64,000 bases of DNA, taken from Bacillus sp. N1-1 (GTDB taxonomy: Bacteria > Bacillota > Bacilli > Bacillales > Guptibacillaceae). The notes beneath the pieces are model-generated. The model ran no database searches. It was given only the letters and a program-made list of their open reading frames with translations, and had not been told where the DNA came from. The stretch is from positions 2,852,001-2,916,000 of the forward strand of contig NZ_CP046564.1 in NCBI RefSeq assembly GCF_009818105.1, written 5' to 3'. The translations under genes and the position numbers were made by a program. Position 1 is the first letter of the stretch; each line of letters begins with the position of its first letter. Below are positions 36,952 through 49,481 of this stretch, one piece after another.

Positions 36952-37896
36952 TTACGCGTGGGGCTTTCTCGCAATAAAGGCAACCCAATCTTCCATTTGT
37001 AGAGTTTCTTCAATTTCAAGGCCCTGATCTAGAATCGATTGTTTCACTTCCTGCTTCTTGGCAGTTATGATACCAGAAGTAATAAAGGCACCACCAGGCT
37101 TAAGAACCCTGGCAACGTCATCTGTAAAACGAACGATTATTTCCGAAAGTAAGTTCGCTACAACCACATCATAGGACTCTTCTACACCCTCTAGAAGATT
37201 ATTTTGACTCACATTAATTTTGTGATGAACTTTATTAAGTTTTGTATTAAGAGCTGCGCTTTTTACAGCTATCTCATCAAGGTCAAGTGCATCCACTGAA
37301 TCTGCACCTAAACTAGCTGCCGCAATACTTAAGACCCCAGATCCGGTACCGACGTCAATCACACGGTGTCCTGGTTTAATAATTTTCTCAAGCGCTTGTA
37401 CGCATAATACCGTTGTCGGATGTGTACCCGTTCCAAATGCCATTCCAGGATCAAGCTCAATAATAATTTCATCTGTTGTAACAGGCTGATAGTCTTCCCA
37501 TGTAGGTGTAATGGTGATACGTTCAGAAATTTTGACAGGTTTATAATATTTTTTCCAAGCTGTAGCCCATTCTTCCTCATTCACTTCACTTATTTGAACA
37601 GTGTTATGCCCTAGATCAATATCATAGACAAGCAATCCATTAATCGCTTCTTTGATTTGTTCAACCGTTTCACCAAGAAAACTATTGACTGGTAAGTACG
37701 CCTTTAATATAACGCCTTCCTCAGGATAATCATCAGGATTAAGCTGATAAACCTCTCCGAAAGTAGTATCCCATACTTTCACAAGATCCATCGGGTCTTC
37801 AATAACTACCCCACTGGCTCCTGCTTCATGTAGAATGTTTGACACCGCTTCAATCGCTTCGTTTGTTGTATGAATGCTTATTTCAGACCATTTCAT
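36952..37896 (-). CDS. prmA: Ribosomal protein L11 methyltransferase (PrmA)
   Basis: 314 aa. An N-terminal substrate-recognition domain (~1-110), then a Rossmann SAM domain with [16 protein letters not shown] and the substrate motif VVANLLSEI. It trimethylates L11. Lies downstream of dnaJ as in B. subtilis. Confidence 0.95.
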   Translation of the reverse strand: MKWSEISIHTTNEAIEAVSNILHEAGASGVVIEDPMDLVKVWDTTFGEVYQLNPDDYPEEGVILKAYLPVNSFLGETVEQIKEAINGLLVYDIDLGHNTVQISEVNEEEWATAWKKYYKPVKISERITITPTWEDYQPVTTDEIIIELDPGMAFGTGTHPTTVLCVQALEKIIKPGHRVIDVGTGSGVLSIAAASLGADSVDALDLDEIAVKSAALNTKLNKVHHKINVSQNNLLEGVEESYDVVVANLLSEIIVRFTDDVARVLKPGGAFITSGIITAKKQEVKQSILDQGLEIEETLQMEDWVAFIARKPHA

Positions 37897-37987
37897 TCAT
37901 TGCCCACTCCTCTTTTGGATCCTTTTTTCGGAAAGGAAACAGGCAGGCCATATTGTACGGCCTGCTTGCTACCAGCTTTCATCTTGC

Positions 37988-39097
37988 TTATTCTCCCTTA
38001 AAAGCTTTTTTAACTTTAGAGAAAAAATTCTCATGTTGCTCATCAGGTACCTGTCCTGAAATCTCACTAAATTCACGTAAAAGATCTTTTTGACGGTCTG
38101 TTAAGTGTTTAGGAGTAATCACTTGAATTTTCACATGCTGATCTCCCTGACCGTAGCCTCTCACGTTCTGAATTCCCTTGCCTTTAAGGCGGAAGTTCGT
38201 ACCACTTTGTGTTCCAGCTGGAACCTTAAGTTTAACTTTTCCGTGGAGGGTTGGAACTTCAATTTCATCACCAAGACCCGCTTGAGAGAACGTGATTGGC
38301 ATCTGGCACAATACATCATCGCCACTTCGTTCGTAAAAATCATGTGATTTCACATAAACCACTACAAATAGATCTCCTGGAGGACCACCATTGACACCAG
38401 CTTCGCCTTTACCAGTAATTCGAATTTGTTGACCTTCATCAATACCAGCAGGGATTTTAACATGGATCTTTTTCTTCACTTCCACTTTCCCTTTACCTCG
38501 GCAAGTTTTACATTTATCTTTAATAAGCTTACCAGTACCTTCACAATGGTGACAAACGCGACGATTAACAACGCGGCCAAATGGTGTGTTTTGTTCAACG
38601 TTTAATTGACCTGCACCACCACAGTGAGAACACGTCTCAGGAGATGTTCCAGGTTTTGCACCTGATCCATCACAAGTAGAACATTCCTCTTCCTTTGGTA
38701 TATAAATATCCGTTTCTTTACCAAAAGCTGCTTCCTCAAATGTTAATTCCATGGAATATTGAAGGTCAGCACCCTGTCTTGGAGCATTTGGATTGCGTCG
38801 TCCCCCTCCACCAAAGAACATATCAAAAATATCACCAAAGCCGCCAAAGTCAGCTCCGCCACCGCCAAAACCTTGGTTAGGATCGGCATGTCCAAACTGA
38901 TCGTACTGAGCTCTCTTCTGTGAGTCACTTAGTACCTCATACGCTTCTGTCACTTCTTTAAATTTCTCATCTGCACCAGGTTCCTGATTAATATCAGGAT
39001 GGTATTGCTTGGCAAGCTTGCGATAAGCCTTTTTCATTTCAGCTTCCGAAGCATCTTTGCTAACGCCAAGCACTTCATAATAATCTCGTTTACTCAT
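37988..39097 (-). CDS. dnaJ: Chaperone DnaJ (Hsp40)
   Basis: 369 aa. J domain with HPD at residues 33-35, a Gly/Phe-rich linker (~75-110), and four CxxCxGxG zinc repeats ([32 protein letters not shown]), then the C-terminal peptide-binding domains. The ATG at 39097 lies 8 bases from GGGAG; a GTG at 39106 overlaps it. A terminator follows dnaK, so a separate promoter is likely for this gene and its followers. Confidence 0.97.
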   Translation of the reverse strand: MSKRDYYEVLGVSKDASEAEMKKAYRKLAKQYHPDINQEPGADEKFKEVTEAYEVLSDSQKRAQYDQFGHADPNQGFGGGGADFGGFGDIFDMFFGGGGRRNPNAPRQGADLQYSMELTFEEAAFGKETDIYIPKEEECSTCDGSGAKPGTSPETCSHCGGAGQLNVEQNTPFGRVVNRRVCHHCEGTGKLIKDKCKTCRGKGKVEVKKKIHVKIPAGIDEGQQIRITGKGEAGVNGGPPGDLFVVVYVKSHDFYERSGDDVLCQMPITFSQAGLGDEIEVPTLHGKVKLKVPAGTQSGTNFRLKGKGIQNVRGYGQGDQHVKIQVITPKHLTDRQKDLLREFSEISGQVPDEQHENFFSKVKKAFKGE

Positions 39098-39162
39098 CGT
39101 ATCCACTCCCGATTCTATTCACATAACGTTTATCATATCATTGAGTTTATACGCTCTGCAAT

Positions 39163-39191
39163 ACTATATCGTTAGCACCAGTGAACGTTAA
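39163..39191 (-). promoter_or_regulatory. Candidate promoter of dnaJ-prmA-rsmE-mtaB
   Basis: On the minus strand TTAACG (39191-39186), a 17-base spacer and TATAGT (39168-39163). No full CIRCE lies near it. Apart from this and the dnaK terminator, the 340-base gap holds nothing I recognise. Confidence 0.4.
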
Positions 39192-39383
39192 CAGTTATCG
39201 TAGGCTAAACTGATCCTAGCTAAATAAAAATTGTAGCAGAAAACTATCGTTTTGCTCCGCTAACCTCAAAAGTTCAACCCTTTTTTCATGTATGGAAAAA
39301 AACGTAACTTGTGATTTTTTCTAGACTCTAAAGTTATTTCAATGAACCTTTTAACGCCACTTTGTCAGCAGGTGGTTAAAACG

Positions 39384-39424
39384 AAAAAAGTCAAAGTCAA
39401 GATACGCCTGACTTTGACTTTTTT
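39384..39424 (-). terminator. Terminator of dnaK
   Basis: AAAAAAGTCAAAGTCA pairs with TGACTTTGACTTTTTT over a short loop; poly-T on both sides. Confidence 0.9.
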
Positions 39425-39437
39425 TCGTATCATTTTC

Positions 39438-41276
<1,839 letters not shown>

Positions 41277-41301
41277 CTACCTCCTATTTCTTGTTATGTA
41301 G

Positions 41302-41874
41302 TTAAGAGCTTACCTTTACCATTGCTGGTCGAAGGACGCGATCGTTTAATTGATAGCCTTTTTGTAAGACCTCTACAACCACATCTGAATCATGTTCATC
41401 TGATTCAACCTGCATAACTGCTTGATGGAGATGCGGGTTGAATGCTTCTCCTACAGTACCAACTTCCTCTACACCTTCATTTGCAAGTGCTTCTTTTAAC
41501 TGACGATAGACCATTTCCATTCCAGTAAGCAATGACGTTACTTGCTCATTATCACTTTGAACAGCTAGTGCACGTTCGAAGTTATCCATTGCCGGAAGTA
41601 GCCCTTCAGCCAATTTCTGAGAACGGTATTTAGCATCTGCACTACGTTCTTCACGTGTTCTACGGCGGAAGTTATCGTACTCTGCCTGTGTCCGCATATA
41701 TTTATTCTCAAGCTCTTCTACTTGCTGTTCCAAGTTTTCAAGCTCTTCATTTTCATTGGTTTCAGATACTTCAATCACTTCAGGTTCATCATTCTCTTCA
41801 GCATTTTGCTCAAGATTCTCTTCCTCTTCCGTTAGAAGCTCTTCTTCCTCTTGATGACTGTTTTGCTTTTCCAC
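41302..41874 (-). CDS. grpE: Nucleotide exchange factor GrpE
   Basis: 190 aa from GTG 41874, 7 bases after GGGAGGTG. A long acidic N-terminal tail (mostly Glu, ~1-55), then a coiled coil and the C-terminal beta domain with AFNPHLHQAVM. It releases ADP from DnaK and acts as a thermosensor. The upstream ATG at 41904 is not near a ribosome site. Confidence 0.95.
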   Translation of the reverse strand: MEKQNSHQEEEELLTEEEENLEQNAEENDEPEVIEVSETNENEELENLEQQVEELENKYMRTQAEYDNFRRRTREERSADAKYRSQKLAEGLLPAMDNFERALAVQSDNEQVTSLLTGMEMVYRQLKEALANEGVEEVGTVGEAFNPHLHQAVMQVESDEHDSDVVVEVLQKGYQLNDRVLRPAMVKVSS

Positions 41875-41966
41875 GAATTTCACCTCCCTATCGAAATATA
41901 CCAAATCAATCTCTCATAGAAAAGGATGGAAGAAATGTTTCTCCCACCTTCTTCACTATTACCAAA

Positions 41967-43007
41967 TTACCAGTGTTTGAAACTTTGATATCGATCCGTA
42001 AGCGTCTTTGTAAGATCATTAGCAAGGAAACCCAGAATGCTCATTGACCGTTGATACTCCATTCTAGTCGGTCCTAGTAAGGCAATGGAGCCCATTCGTT
42101 TTCCTTCAATAAAATAATCTGCTGTCACAATACTACAGTGTTGCATCGCTTCAAGATCATTTTCTTGACCAATTTTAACTTCGATCCCGTTTTTCTCGGG
42201 ACGAAGAATATTATACATCACATCATCTTGTTCGAAGGTATTAAGTAATAACCTGACTTTGTCTATGTCTTTAAACTCAGGCTGAGTAAGAATATTTGTC
42301 TTACCTCCGTAATAAACTTTCTCTGCATTCGTATAGAGGAAAAGACTTTCAAGCATTGTATTCACTTGATTATAATTCTCGATATGCTTCTTCAAAACAG
42401 TTGCCATTTCTTTCATCATGGTGGACTTCAAGGAAATAAGCGGCACATCCTTCAAGCGCTCATTCATAATGTTAACAACTTTTTCAATATCAGACATGCT
42501 AACCGAGGGCGGAATTTTCATCGTTCGATTCTCAACATGTCCACTGTCAGCTACTAAAATAACGACAGCTGTATCCTTAGATAAAGGAATAATTTGTATC
42601 TGGCGAAGTCTTGTTTCAAAAACTTCAGGTCCAAGAATAATTGACGTATATTGAGTGAGTTCAGAAAGGATACCCGCAGATTGCTGAATCACTTTTTCTA
42701 CTTCCACCATTCTCTCAGCAAAAAGAGAATGAATGTTATTCACGTCTTTTTTTGAAAGCACAGGTGGAGATAGAAGATGATCCACGTAAAAACGATAGCC
42801 TTTTTCGGATGGTACTCTGCCAGAAGAGCTATGCGTCTTCTCGATATAACCCATCTCTTCAAGATCTGCAAGTTCGTTGCGAATAGTTGCAGAGCTAAAA
42901 GTAACGTCTTCACGTTTTGAAATCGTTCGTGATCCAACCGGTTCTGCCGTTTGAATATAGTCGTTAATTAACAACTGCAAAATGAATAGTTGACGTTCTG
43001 TTAACAT
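41967..43007 (-). CDS. hrcA: Heat-shock repressor HrcA
   Basis: 346 aa. N-terminal winged helix (~1-75, VGSRTISKREDVTFSSATIRNELADLEEMGYI), GAF-like core and dimerisation insert. It binds the CIRCE operator, which lies 17 bases before its own start, and represses hrcA-grpE-dnaK until GroEL is titrated by unfolded protein. Confidence 0.96.
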   Translation of the reverse strand: MLTERQLFILQLLINDYIQTAEPVGSRTISKREDVTFSSATIRNELADLEEMGYIEKTHSSSGRVPSEKGYRFYVDHLLSPPVLSKKDVNNIHSLFAERMVEVEKVIQQSAGILSELTQYTSIILGPEVFETRLRQIQIIPLSKDTAVVILVADSGHVENRTMKIPPSVSMSDIEKVVNIMNERLKDVPLISLKSTMMKEMATVLKKHIENYNQVNTMLESLFLYTNAEKVYYGGKTNILTQPEFKDIDKVRLLLNTFEQDDVMYNILRPEKNGIEVKIGQENDLEAMQHCSIVTADYFIEGKRMGSIALLGPTRMEYQRSMSILGFLANDLTKTLTDRYQSFKHW

Positions 43008-43023
43008 CTCCTCATCACCTCTG

Positions 43024-43050
43024 TTAGCACTCTAAAGGACTGAGTGCTAA
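43024..43050. promoter_or_regulatory. CIRCE operator of the hrcA operon
   Basis: TTAGCACTC (43024-43032), a 9-base spacer, GAGTGCTAA (43042-43050): a perfect match to the HrcA operator. Confidence 0.97.
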
Positions 43051-43061
43051 ATCTAATAATA

Positions 43062-43090
43062 AGGTAACAGAAACTTATTTTAGTTGTCAA
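43062..43090 (-). promoter_or_regulatory. Candidate promoter of the hrcA operon
   Basis: On the minus strand TTGACA (43090-43085) is a perfect -35 box; at 17 bases lies the weak -10 candidate TTACCT (43067-43062). Another candidate, TATTAT, is further down. CIRCE follows at the expected start-site position. Confidence 0.5.
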
Positions 43091-43208
43091 TCATTACGTT
43101 AATCATTATTGTACCCAAACAATATTTTTTATGAAAAGGAGAGAAAGAACACAATCTCCCCCTTAAATAAAGCGTTCTATCCAGTCATTCTGTCTTATCT
43201 CAAAGAAA

Positions 43209-44351
43209 CTAAATCGCAAGAAATTCCTGAAACACTTCGTTACCTAAAAAGAAACCTTGTTCTGTTAAGGTAATGTGTGTCCCGGTGTCTTGTATAAGTT
43301 GATTTTGAACGAGCTTATTGATTTGCTCACTAAATACATCTTCGATCGAGTGATTGAACTTCTTTTGAAACGTTTCTTTTGAAACGCCTTCTTTCATGCG
43401 GAGGCCCATAAACATTTCTTCTTCCATTCGCTCGTTTTCCGTTAGAACGTTATCATCCATATATGGAAAACCACTTTCATCGATCTTTGTCATATACTGC
43501 TTGAGAGGACCGGCATTTGCTCTTCTAACCCCACCAATATAGCTGTGAGCACCAGCGCCTATTCCGTAGTACTCATTATTCTTCCAATACGTAATATTGT
43601 GTTTGCTTTCATAACCCGGTTTTGCAAAATTGCTAATCTCGTATTGCAATAGACCAGCTTTTTCAAGACGCGTTATTAGCATTTCATACATATCAGCTTC
43701 TGCTTCTTCGGTAGGAAGTGGTAATTCACCTTTACGCCATTTGTTGTAGAAAACCGTTTTTTTCTCTACTTGTAAGGAATAAGAAGAAATGTGCGTGATT
43801 CCTAATTCAATCGCTTTCGTAATTGACTCTGAAAACTGAGGAATTGTTTGATCTGGTAAACCGAACATAAGATCTAAGGAAAGATTCACAAAACCTTCGT
43901 TCTGTGCCATCCGAACAATTTCCCCAATTTCTGTAACTGAATGCCCTCTCCCAAGTTTATTTAGGAGAGAATCCTGGAATGCTTGAGCTCCTATACTTAA
44001 GCGATTCACCCCATAAGCTTTCATAATTCTTAGCTTCTCAGGTGTGACGCTCCCTGGATTTGCTTCCATCGAAAATTCAACAGAATCAGATAGATAAGGC
44101 CCAAAACGATTTTGAACATCCTTCAAAAAACGTTCTAGCTGCTCCTCATTGAGCGCGGTAGGAGTGCCTCCCCCTACGAAAATAGTCTCAATACGATCCG
44201 TTGGAAACTGTTCAAGGGTATGTTTCATTTCCAAATCCATATGAGCCAAATAATCATTTACAGGCTGTCCCTGCATAAATACTTTATTAAAATCACAATA
44301 GTGACAAATATAATCACAAAAGGGGATGTGTAAATAAACAGCGTTAACCAT
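43209..44351 (-). CDS. hemW: Heme chaperone HemW (radical SAM, HemN-like)
   Basis: 380 aa. The radical-SAM cluster motif is CDYICHYC (C12, C16, C19). Length and the absence of the extra HemN N-terminal residues place it with HemW, which inserts heme, rather than with coproporphyrinogen dehydrogenase HemN. The ATG at 44351 aligns with the B. subtilis start MKSAYIHIPFC; a GTG nine bases upstream is possible. It lies between lepA and hrcA, its normal position. Confidence 0.92.
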   Translation of the reverse strand: MVNAVYLHIPFCDYICHYCDFNKVFMQGQPVNDYLAHMDLEMKHTLEQFPTDRIETIFVGGGTPTALNEEQLERFLKDVQNRFGPYLSDSVEFSMEANPGSVTPEKLRIMKAYGVNRLSIGAQAFQDSLLNKLGRGHSVTEIGEIVRMAQNEGFVNLSLDLMFGLPDQTIPQFSESITKAIELGITHISSYSLQVEKKTVFYNKWRKGELPLPTEEAEADMYEMLITRLEKAGLLQYEISNFAKPGYESKHNITYWKNNEYYGIGAGAHSYIGGVRRANAGPLKQYMTKIDESGFPYMDDNVLTENERMEEEMFMGLRMKEGVSKETFQKKFNHSIEDVFSEQINKLVQNQLIQDTGTHITLTEQGFFLGNEVFQEFLAI

Positions 44352-44379
44352 TTCAATCACTGCTTTCTAACATAATGTA

Positions 44380-44406
44380 AAGACCGCAGAAACGCTCTGC
44401 GGTCTT
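44380..44406 (-). terminator. Hairpin terminator after lepA
   Basis: AAGACCGCAG and CTGCGGTCTT form a 10-base perfect stem with a 7-base loop between lepA and hemW. The following T-run is weak, so read-through into hemW is possible. Confidence 0.75.
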
Positions 44407-44454
44407 CTAACCTACATGGTATAAAAATCAACTCAGGACTTCAACTAAAGCACC

Positions 44455-46287
44455 TTAATTATTCTTTGTATTATCCTGGCGAAGAACAGCCATAAATGCT
44501 TCTTGTGGCACTTCGACTTTCCCTACCGTTTTCATTCGTTTTTTACCTTCTTTTTGTTTCTCAAGAAGCTTACGTTTACGTGAAATATCTCCACCGTAAC
44601 ATTTTGCAAGTACGTTTTTACGCATCGCTTTAATGGTTGATCGCGCAACAATTTTCTGCCCGATAGAAGCTTGGATCGGCACTTCAAATTGCTGTCTTGG
44701 AATAAGATCTTTCAACGTTTCTGTAATGTCTTTCCCGCGATCATAAGCAAAGTCTCTGTGAACAATAATAGAAAGTGCATCAATCTTCTCAGCGTTTAGA
44801 AGAATGTCCATTTTCACTAGGTTCGATTCTCGGTAACCAATTAACTCGTAGTCGAAGGATGCATACCCTTTCGTGCTTGACTTCAATTGGTCAAAGAAAT
44901 CATAGACAATTTCAGAAAGCGGGATATGATAAACAATATTCACACGACTTTCATCCATGTACTGCATGTCAATGAAATCACCACGTTTGCCCTGACATAA
45001 CTCCATAATCGCTCCAACATAGTCGTTAGGTGCCATAATTGTTGCTTTTACATATGGCTCTTGCACTTCTGCGATCGATTGAGCGTCAGGCATCATTGCA
45101 GGGTTATCGATAATAACTTCTTCTCCATCAGTAAGTTTCACCTGGTATATAACACTTGGTGCTGTTGTAATGAGATCGATGTTAAACTCTCTTTCAATAC
45201 GCTCTTGAACAATCTCCATATGAAGAAGTCCAAGGAAACCACAGCGGAAACCAAACCCAAGAGCCTGAGAAGTTTCTGCTTCATATTGAAGGGAGGAATC
45301 ATTAAGTTCAAGGCGTTCAAGGGCTTCACGAAGATCATTGTATTGAGCAGAATCAACTGGATAAAGTCCACAATACACCATCGGATTCATTCGACGATAA
45401 CCCGGGAGTGGATTGGCAGCTGGATTTTTCACTGATGTGATGGTATCACCTACGCGGGAGTCGCCCACGTTTTTAATCGCAGCAGTTAGAAAACCAACAT
45501 CACCAACAGAAAGCTCCTTCTTAGCAACTGGCTTAGGGTTAAACACCCCGAGTTCATTCACTTCAAATTCTTTACCTGTTGCCATCATGCGAATTTTATC
45601 TCCGACTTTTACAGACCCTTCTGTAATTCGAATGTATGCGACAACCCCTCTATACGGATCATAGAGTGAGTCAAAAATAAGCGCTTGAAGCGGGCCATCG
45701 GGATCGCCTTGAGGCGCGGGCACTTTCTCAACAATTTGCTCTAGAATGTCCTCGATACCAATCCCAGACTTAGCAGAAGCTAATACAGCTTCAGATGCGT
45801 CCAAACCAATAACGTCTTCTACTTCTTGACGCACTCTCTCTGGCTCAGCACTAGGTAAGTCAATTTTATTAATAACTGGAAGGATTTCTAAGTCATTATC
45901 AAGAGCAAGATAAACGTTTGCTAACGTCTGTGCCTCGATCCCCTGTGCTGCATCGACAATTAATAGCGCTCCTTCACAAGCGGCGAGACTTCTGGATACT
46001 TCATAAGTGAAGTCGACGTGACCCGGTGTATCGATTAAATGAAAAATGTATTCTTCTCCATCTTTCGCTGTATAAGTAAGCTGAACAGAATTCAGTTTAA
46101 TCGTAATTCCTCGTTCACGTTCAAGATCCATCGCATCAAGCGTCTGATCTTTCATTTCACGGTCAGTTAACGCACCTGTCCGTTCTAAAATACGGTCGGC
46201 AAGAGTCGATTTCCCATGGTCAATATGAGCAATGATGGAAAAATTTCGAATCCTGGACTGTCTTTTTAACTTTTCTTCAAGGTTCAT
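44455..46287 (-). CDS. lepA: Translation elongation factor 4 (LepA/EF4)
   Basis: 610 aa GTPase. G1 is [10 protein letters not shown]3 DTPGHVD and G4 NKIDLPSA. The EF-G-like domains and unique C-terminal domain (with [18 protein letters not shown]) are all present. It back-translocates or aids 30S initiation steps. Confidence 0.97.
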   Translation of the reverse strand: MNLEEKLKRQSRIRNFSIIAHIDHGKSTLADRILERTGALTDREMKDQTLDAMDLERERGITIKLNSVQLTYTAKDGEEYIFHLIDTPGHVDFTYEVSRSLAACEGALLIVDAAQGIEAQTLANVYLALDNDLEILPVINKIDLPSAEPERVRQEVEDVIGLDASEAVLASAKSGIGIEDILEQIVEKVPAPQGDPDGPLQALIFDSLYDPYRGVVAYIRITEGSVKVGDKIRMMATGKEFEVNELGVFNPKPVAKKELSVGDVGFLTAAIKNVGDSRVGDTITSVKNPAANPLPGYRRMNPMVYCGLYPVDSAQYNDLREALERLELNDSSLQYEAETSQALGFGFRCGFLGLLHMEIVQERIEREFNIDLITTAPSVIYQVKLTDGEEVIIDNPAMMPDAQSIAEVQEPYVKATIMAPNDYVGAIMELCQGKRGDFIDMQYMDESRVNIVYHIPLSEIVYDFFDQLKSSTKGYASFDYELIGYRESNLVKMDILLNAEKIDALSIIVHRDFAYDRGKDITETLKDLIPRQQFEVPIQASIGQKIVARSTIKAMRKNVLAKCYGGDISRKRKLLEKQKEGKKRMKTVGKVEVPQEAFMAVLRQDNTKNN

Positions 46288-46431
46288 CTACAATCACTCC
46301 TAAGGCGAAACTACGCTAGTATAGATTATAGCAATACCGCTGTCTAGATTCAATCCGCAATCCGCCTATATCTTAGAAGTACAGTTATCACATCTCTACA
46401 TTCGCACTAAAATTAAAAGGAAACCTAACAA

Positions 46432-46455
46432 AAAAGGGCACAAACGCGCCCTTTT
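46432..46455 (-). terminator. Terminator of yqxA
   Basis: AAAAGGGCaC pairs with GcGCCCTTTT over a short loop. The yqxA stop codon overlaps its edge. Confidence 0.85.
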
Positions 46456-46801
46456 ACCTTTGGAAAAACGATAGCAAAGTTGTAATAACCGTAAACACAA
46501 ATGATAAAATCGCTTGAATGAGCGATGATACCCATTCGCTCACAGTACTACCTAATTGTCCAAGTACATTAAATTCGTTTGCATCTTCAAGTGTCTTTTG
46601 TTTACTTTGTAGATCATCATGAGTAATGGAAGTTCCAAGAATTTCAGCCTCTACCCCGTTAGTCGTATTAATCTGAAATGCACCTGTATTTTCATTTGCC
46701 TGCATGTTATTCATATTTTTAGAAGCTTGTTCCATTCCTAAAAGCACTCCAAACAAAAGTAATGAAACAAGGAGAAAAGTTTTCATAAAAAATGACGCCA
46801 T
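46454..46801 (-). CDS. yqxA: YqxA, DUF3679 sporulation-locus protein
   Basis: 115 aa. An N-terminal membrane segment (~6-24, signal-like), a polar middle with NTTNGVEAEILG and a hydrophobic C-terminal segment (~85-113). DUF3679 proteins are found only in spore formers, next to gpr/spoIIP/lepA. Function unknown. The GGAGAG ribosome site abuts the first ATG, so the ATG at codon 6 may be used. spoIIP, normally just upstream, is missing. Confidence 0.85.
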   Translation of the reverse strand: MASFFMKTFLLVSLLLFGVLLGMEQASKNMNNMQANENTGAFQINTTNGVEAEILGTSITHDDLQSKQKTLEDANEFNVLGQLGSTVSEWVSSLIQAILSFVFTVITTLLSFFQR

Positions 46802-46870
46802 CTCTCCGGCCCCTTCCTAATAAAGCCTGTCCTTCTTTTCTATACGTATGCCAAAAGATAATCGATATAC

Positions 46871-47989
46871 CTAATGAGTATACATACCACTATTTTGTTG
46901 ATCCACTTCTCCATGCAAGCAACTATTTAGACCACCAGAAATCACATTCGCCATATCCTCTATAAAAACATCAACTTCTTTTGGTGTAACCATTAAGTTG
47001 TGCCCCATAGGTGCAAGCACCTCGCGAATTAAGTTTCGCTTTTCCTCATCTTCAAGCGTACCAACCATTCCAAGAAACGTTTGTCTCTTTCCTTCGTCCG
47101 GTAAATCTTCTTCTGTAAATGTCTTCCTCTCACCAAAGGTCATGCCAGCTGGTGCGAGTGATTTGGATGGTTTACCTTTTTCTTTTAATTCCCTTCCAAA
47201 ATGCTTTAAGATAAAATCGATTGTATCACTCGTGATAGAAACCGCATCAACAACAGTTGGAATACCAATGGCGATAACGGGAATTCCAAGCGTATCAAAG
47301 CTTAATTCTTTTCGTTTATTTCCAACACCTGAGCCAGGGTGAATACCCGTATCAGATATTTGAATCGTAGTGTTAACCCGCTCAATTGAACGCGATGCCA
47401 GCGCATCGATCGCAATCACGAAGTCTGGCTTTGCTTTTTCGATAACCCCATGAATAATATCGCTCGTCTCAATTCCAGTGATCCCCATCACACCAGGCGT
47501 AATCGCACTTACAGGGCGAAAACCCTCTGAAACGGTTTCGGGTTGAAGTTCGAATAAATGATTTGTAATAAGCAAATTAGAAACAACGAGAGGACCTAGT
47601 GAATCAGGGGTCACGTTCCAATTCCCAAGACCTACAATCAGACAACTTGCTTCTTTGGAGATATTCTGTTGCTTTAGAAATGCAGCAAACTCATGAGCAA
47701 AAACATCTTGAACGGTCTGTTGGAGAGCTGAGTCTTTTCTTCTGATGCCCTGTACTTCAAAAGTTAAATAGTGTCCCGCTTTTTTGCCAATTTCTTTCTC
47801 GCCTTGTTTTGTTACCTCGACTGTTGTAATGCTTACACCCTGTTCGGTTCTTTCTTTGACGATAACGCCCTTTAACCCATCAGGTTGCTCTTCCTTCATG
47901 CTTTTTGCTTTCTTTTCTTTCACCATTTCCTGCGCTTCTACCGCTAGATCTGTCCTTACTTGATAGTTATCTAGTTCAACGCTTCCCAT
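46871..47989 (-). CDS. gpr: Germination protease GPR
   Basis: 372 aa. The N-terminus [19 protein letters not shown] is the short propeptide region of GPR zymogens. The core has [15 protein letters not shown] and [17 protein letters not shown]. It degrades small acid-soluble spore proteins on germination. Diverges from rpsT. In B. subtilis it is followed by spoIIP; here by yqxA only 69 bases away. Confidence 0.96.
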   Translation of the reverse strand: MGSVELDNYQVRTDLAVEAQEMVKEKKAKSMKEEQPDGLKGVIVKERTEQGVSITTVEVTKQGEKEIGKKAGHYLTFEVQGIRRKDSALQQTVQDVFAHEFAAFLKQQNISKEASCLIVGLGNWNVTPDSLGPLVVSNLLITNHLFELQPETVSEGFRPVSAITPGVMGITGIETSDIIHGVIEKAKPDFVIAIDALASRSIERVNTTIQISDTGIHPGSGVGNKRKELSFDTLGIPVIAIGIPTVVDAVSITSDTIDFILKHFGRELKEKGKPSKSLAPAGMTFGERKTFTEEDLPDEGKRQTFLGMVGTLEDEEKRNLIREVLAPMGHNLMVTPKEVDVFIEDMANVISGGLNSCLHGEVDQQNSGMYTH

Positions 47990-48054
47990 CAGATCACCCC
48001 TTGTTCTATCTGTTACCTGTTAGCGTAACCCCGAAATAAGGTTTTCATTCTCTA

Positions 48055-48083
48055 TTGCAATTCATTGTCCTATTTGATAGAAT
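48055..48083 (+). promoter_or_regulatory. Promoter of rpsT
   Basis: TTGCAA, a 17-base spacer, TAGAAT (48078-48083), about 60 bases before the start codon. Confidence 0.65.
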
Positions 48084-48145
48084 GTTTCTTGTTCTATGCA
48101 CGGATATGACATGGAATTGTTAAGCCTTGCAAGGAGGTGAAAGGT

Positions 48146-48412
48146 ATGCCAAATATTAAATCTGCGGTTAAACGCGTTAGAACTCAATCTGATCGTCGCG
48201 CTAATAACATTGCTTTCAAATCTGAAATGCGTTCTGCAATCAAGACTTTTGAAGCGAAAGTTGAAGCTAAAGACGTTGAAGCTGCGAAAACAGCTCTTAA
48301 CCAAGCTTCTAAGCGCATCGACAAAGCTGCTGACAAAGGAATCATTCATAGAAACACAGTAGCACGTAAAAAATCTCGTCTAACTAAAATGTACAACGAG
48401 ATTTCAGCGTAA
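48146..48412 (+). CDS. rpsT: 30S ribosomal protein S20
   Basis: 88 aa. MPNIKSAVKRVRTQSDRR is the typical S20 N-terminus; the protein is helical and basic. The ATG at 48146 lies 7 bases from AAGGAGGTGA. It runs against gpr (divergent) and converges with holA through a shared terminator. Confidence 0.97.
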   Translation: MPNIKSAVKRVRTQSDRRANNIAFKSEMRSAIKTFEAKVEAKDVEAAKTALNQASKRIDKAADKGIIHRNTVARKKSRLTKMYNEISA

Positions 48413-48427
48413 TTCCTTAAAAACGTT

Positions 48428-48457
48428 AAAAGCTGTTGGGATATCCCAACAGCTTTT
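48428..48457. terminator. Bidirectional terminator between rpsT and holA
   Basis: AAAAGCTGTTGGGATAT is part of a 30-base perfect palindrome with poly-T on the right. Confidence 0.92.
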
Positions 48458-48458
48458 T

Positions 48459-49481
48459 TTATGCATTTTTAATTTTAGTAACTAACAATTCAAGAATCAG
48501 TTTTTTATCCATTTTACCTGTTTTCATTTCATAATCCGATTCAGCAATTTGATCTAAAATAAAGCGTAATTTTTCTTCTTCGAAACTTCGACATTGTTGC
48601 TGTGCAATTTTCACTGCATAAGGATGCAATTTAAGAGTGGAAGCCATTTGCTTCTGACCATATCCTCTCTTCGTAAGTTCACTAACCTGATAAATAATCC
48701 GAAACTGCCTGCCAATTAACGAAAGAATTTTAATGGGTTCTTCATTGATTTTAAGTAAATCATATAAAATGCGGAACGCTTTGTTTAAGTCTTTCCTTAC
48801 GATACGATCAATTAAGGCAAAAATATCATTTTCTAATGTTCTTGCAACAAGAAGATCAACAACTTCCGCATTGACAATGCCACCTTCTCCAACGTATAGT
48901 GCCATTTTATCTATTTCCTGTTGCAGTAACATCAAGTGACTACCTGTTAACTGAACAAGCCTCTCTTCGCCTTCCTGATCAAGAGAAACACCGTGTTGCT
49001 TTGCGCGTTGCTGAAGCCAGTCACCCAAATGATTTTCTTGTAACGCCTCGGCTTTAACAAATGCTCCTGCTTTCTTAATGGTTTTCACCAATTTTTTCCG
49101 CTCATCCAGCTTTTCATAAGGGGCTTCAATAATAAGAATTGTAAAAGGAGATGGGTTTTCAGCATATCGCTGAAGCGAGTCCAGATCATGCTCTATTTTG
49201 CTCTTATCCTTAGCAGCTGTTAAAAACAATGGATTCTTTAATATAATGACACGCTTCTCCCCTAAAAACGGCAGCGTTTCAGCATCTTCTACTGCAGCTT
49301 GTACAGGTGTTTCGTTTAGGTCATAATAAGCAAGTCCAAATTCTTTCTCTTCTTCTGGAAGCGCCTGATTAATGATCATTTTTTGTAATTCATCAATCAG
49401 GAACGTTTCTGTGCCAGTTAAGAGATAGAGTAGATCTAACTTGTTTTGTTTAATTTTCTTTTTTAAGTCTGAAATGGACAT
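48459..49481 (-). CDS. holA: DNA polymerase III delta subunit (HolA, YqeN)
   Basis: 340 aa. AAA-like clamp-loader subunit (no Walker A, as expected): the domain I segment LLYLLTGTETFLIDEL and VIILKNPLFL, the C-terminal collar from ~210. It opens the beta clamp. Converges on rpsT, as in B. subtilis. Confidence 0.94.
   Translation of the reverse strand: MSISDLKKKIKQNKLDLLYLLTGTETFLIDELQKMIINQALPEEEKEFGLAYYDLNETPVQAAVEDAETLPFLGEKRVIILKNPLFLTAAKDKSKIEHDLDSLQRYAENPSPFTILIIEAPYEKLDERKKLVKTIKKAGAFVKAEALQENHLGDWLQQRAKQHGVSLDQEGEERLVQLTGSHLMLLQQEIDKMALYVGEGGIVNAEVVDLLVARTLENDIFALIDRIVRKDLNKAFRILYDLLKINEEPIKILSLIGRQFRIIYQVSELTKRGYGQKQMASTLKLHPYAVKIAQQQCRSFEEEKLRFILDQIAESDYEMKTGKMDKKLILELLVTKIKNA

Noticed and set aside
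39172..39199. TTAGCAC upstream of dnaJ, like half a CIRCE element
   Set aside because: The second half-site does not match GAGTGCTAA, so HrcA binding is not supported here.
43209..44351. Annotation as coproporphyrinogen dehydrogenase HemN
   Set aside because: The gene's position next to hrcA/lepA, its short N-terminus and the CxxxCxxC layout fit HemW, the heme chaperone.
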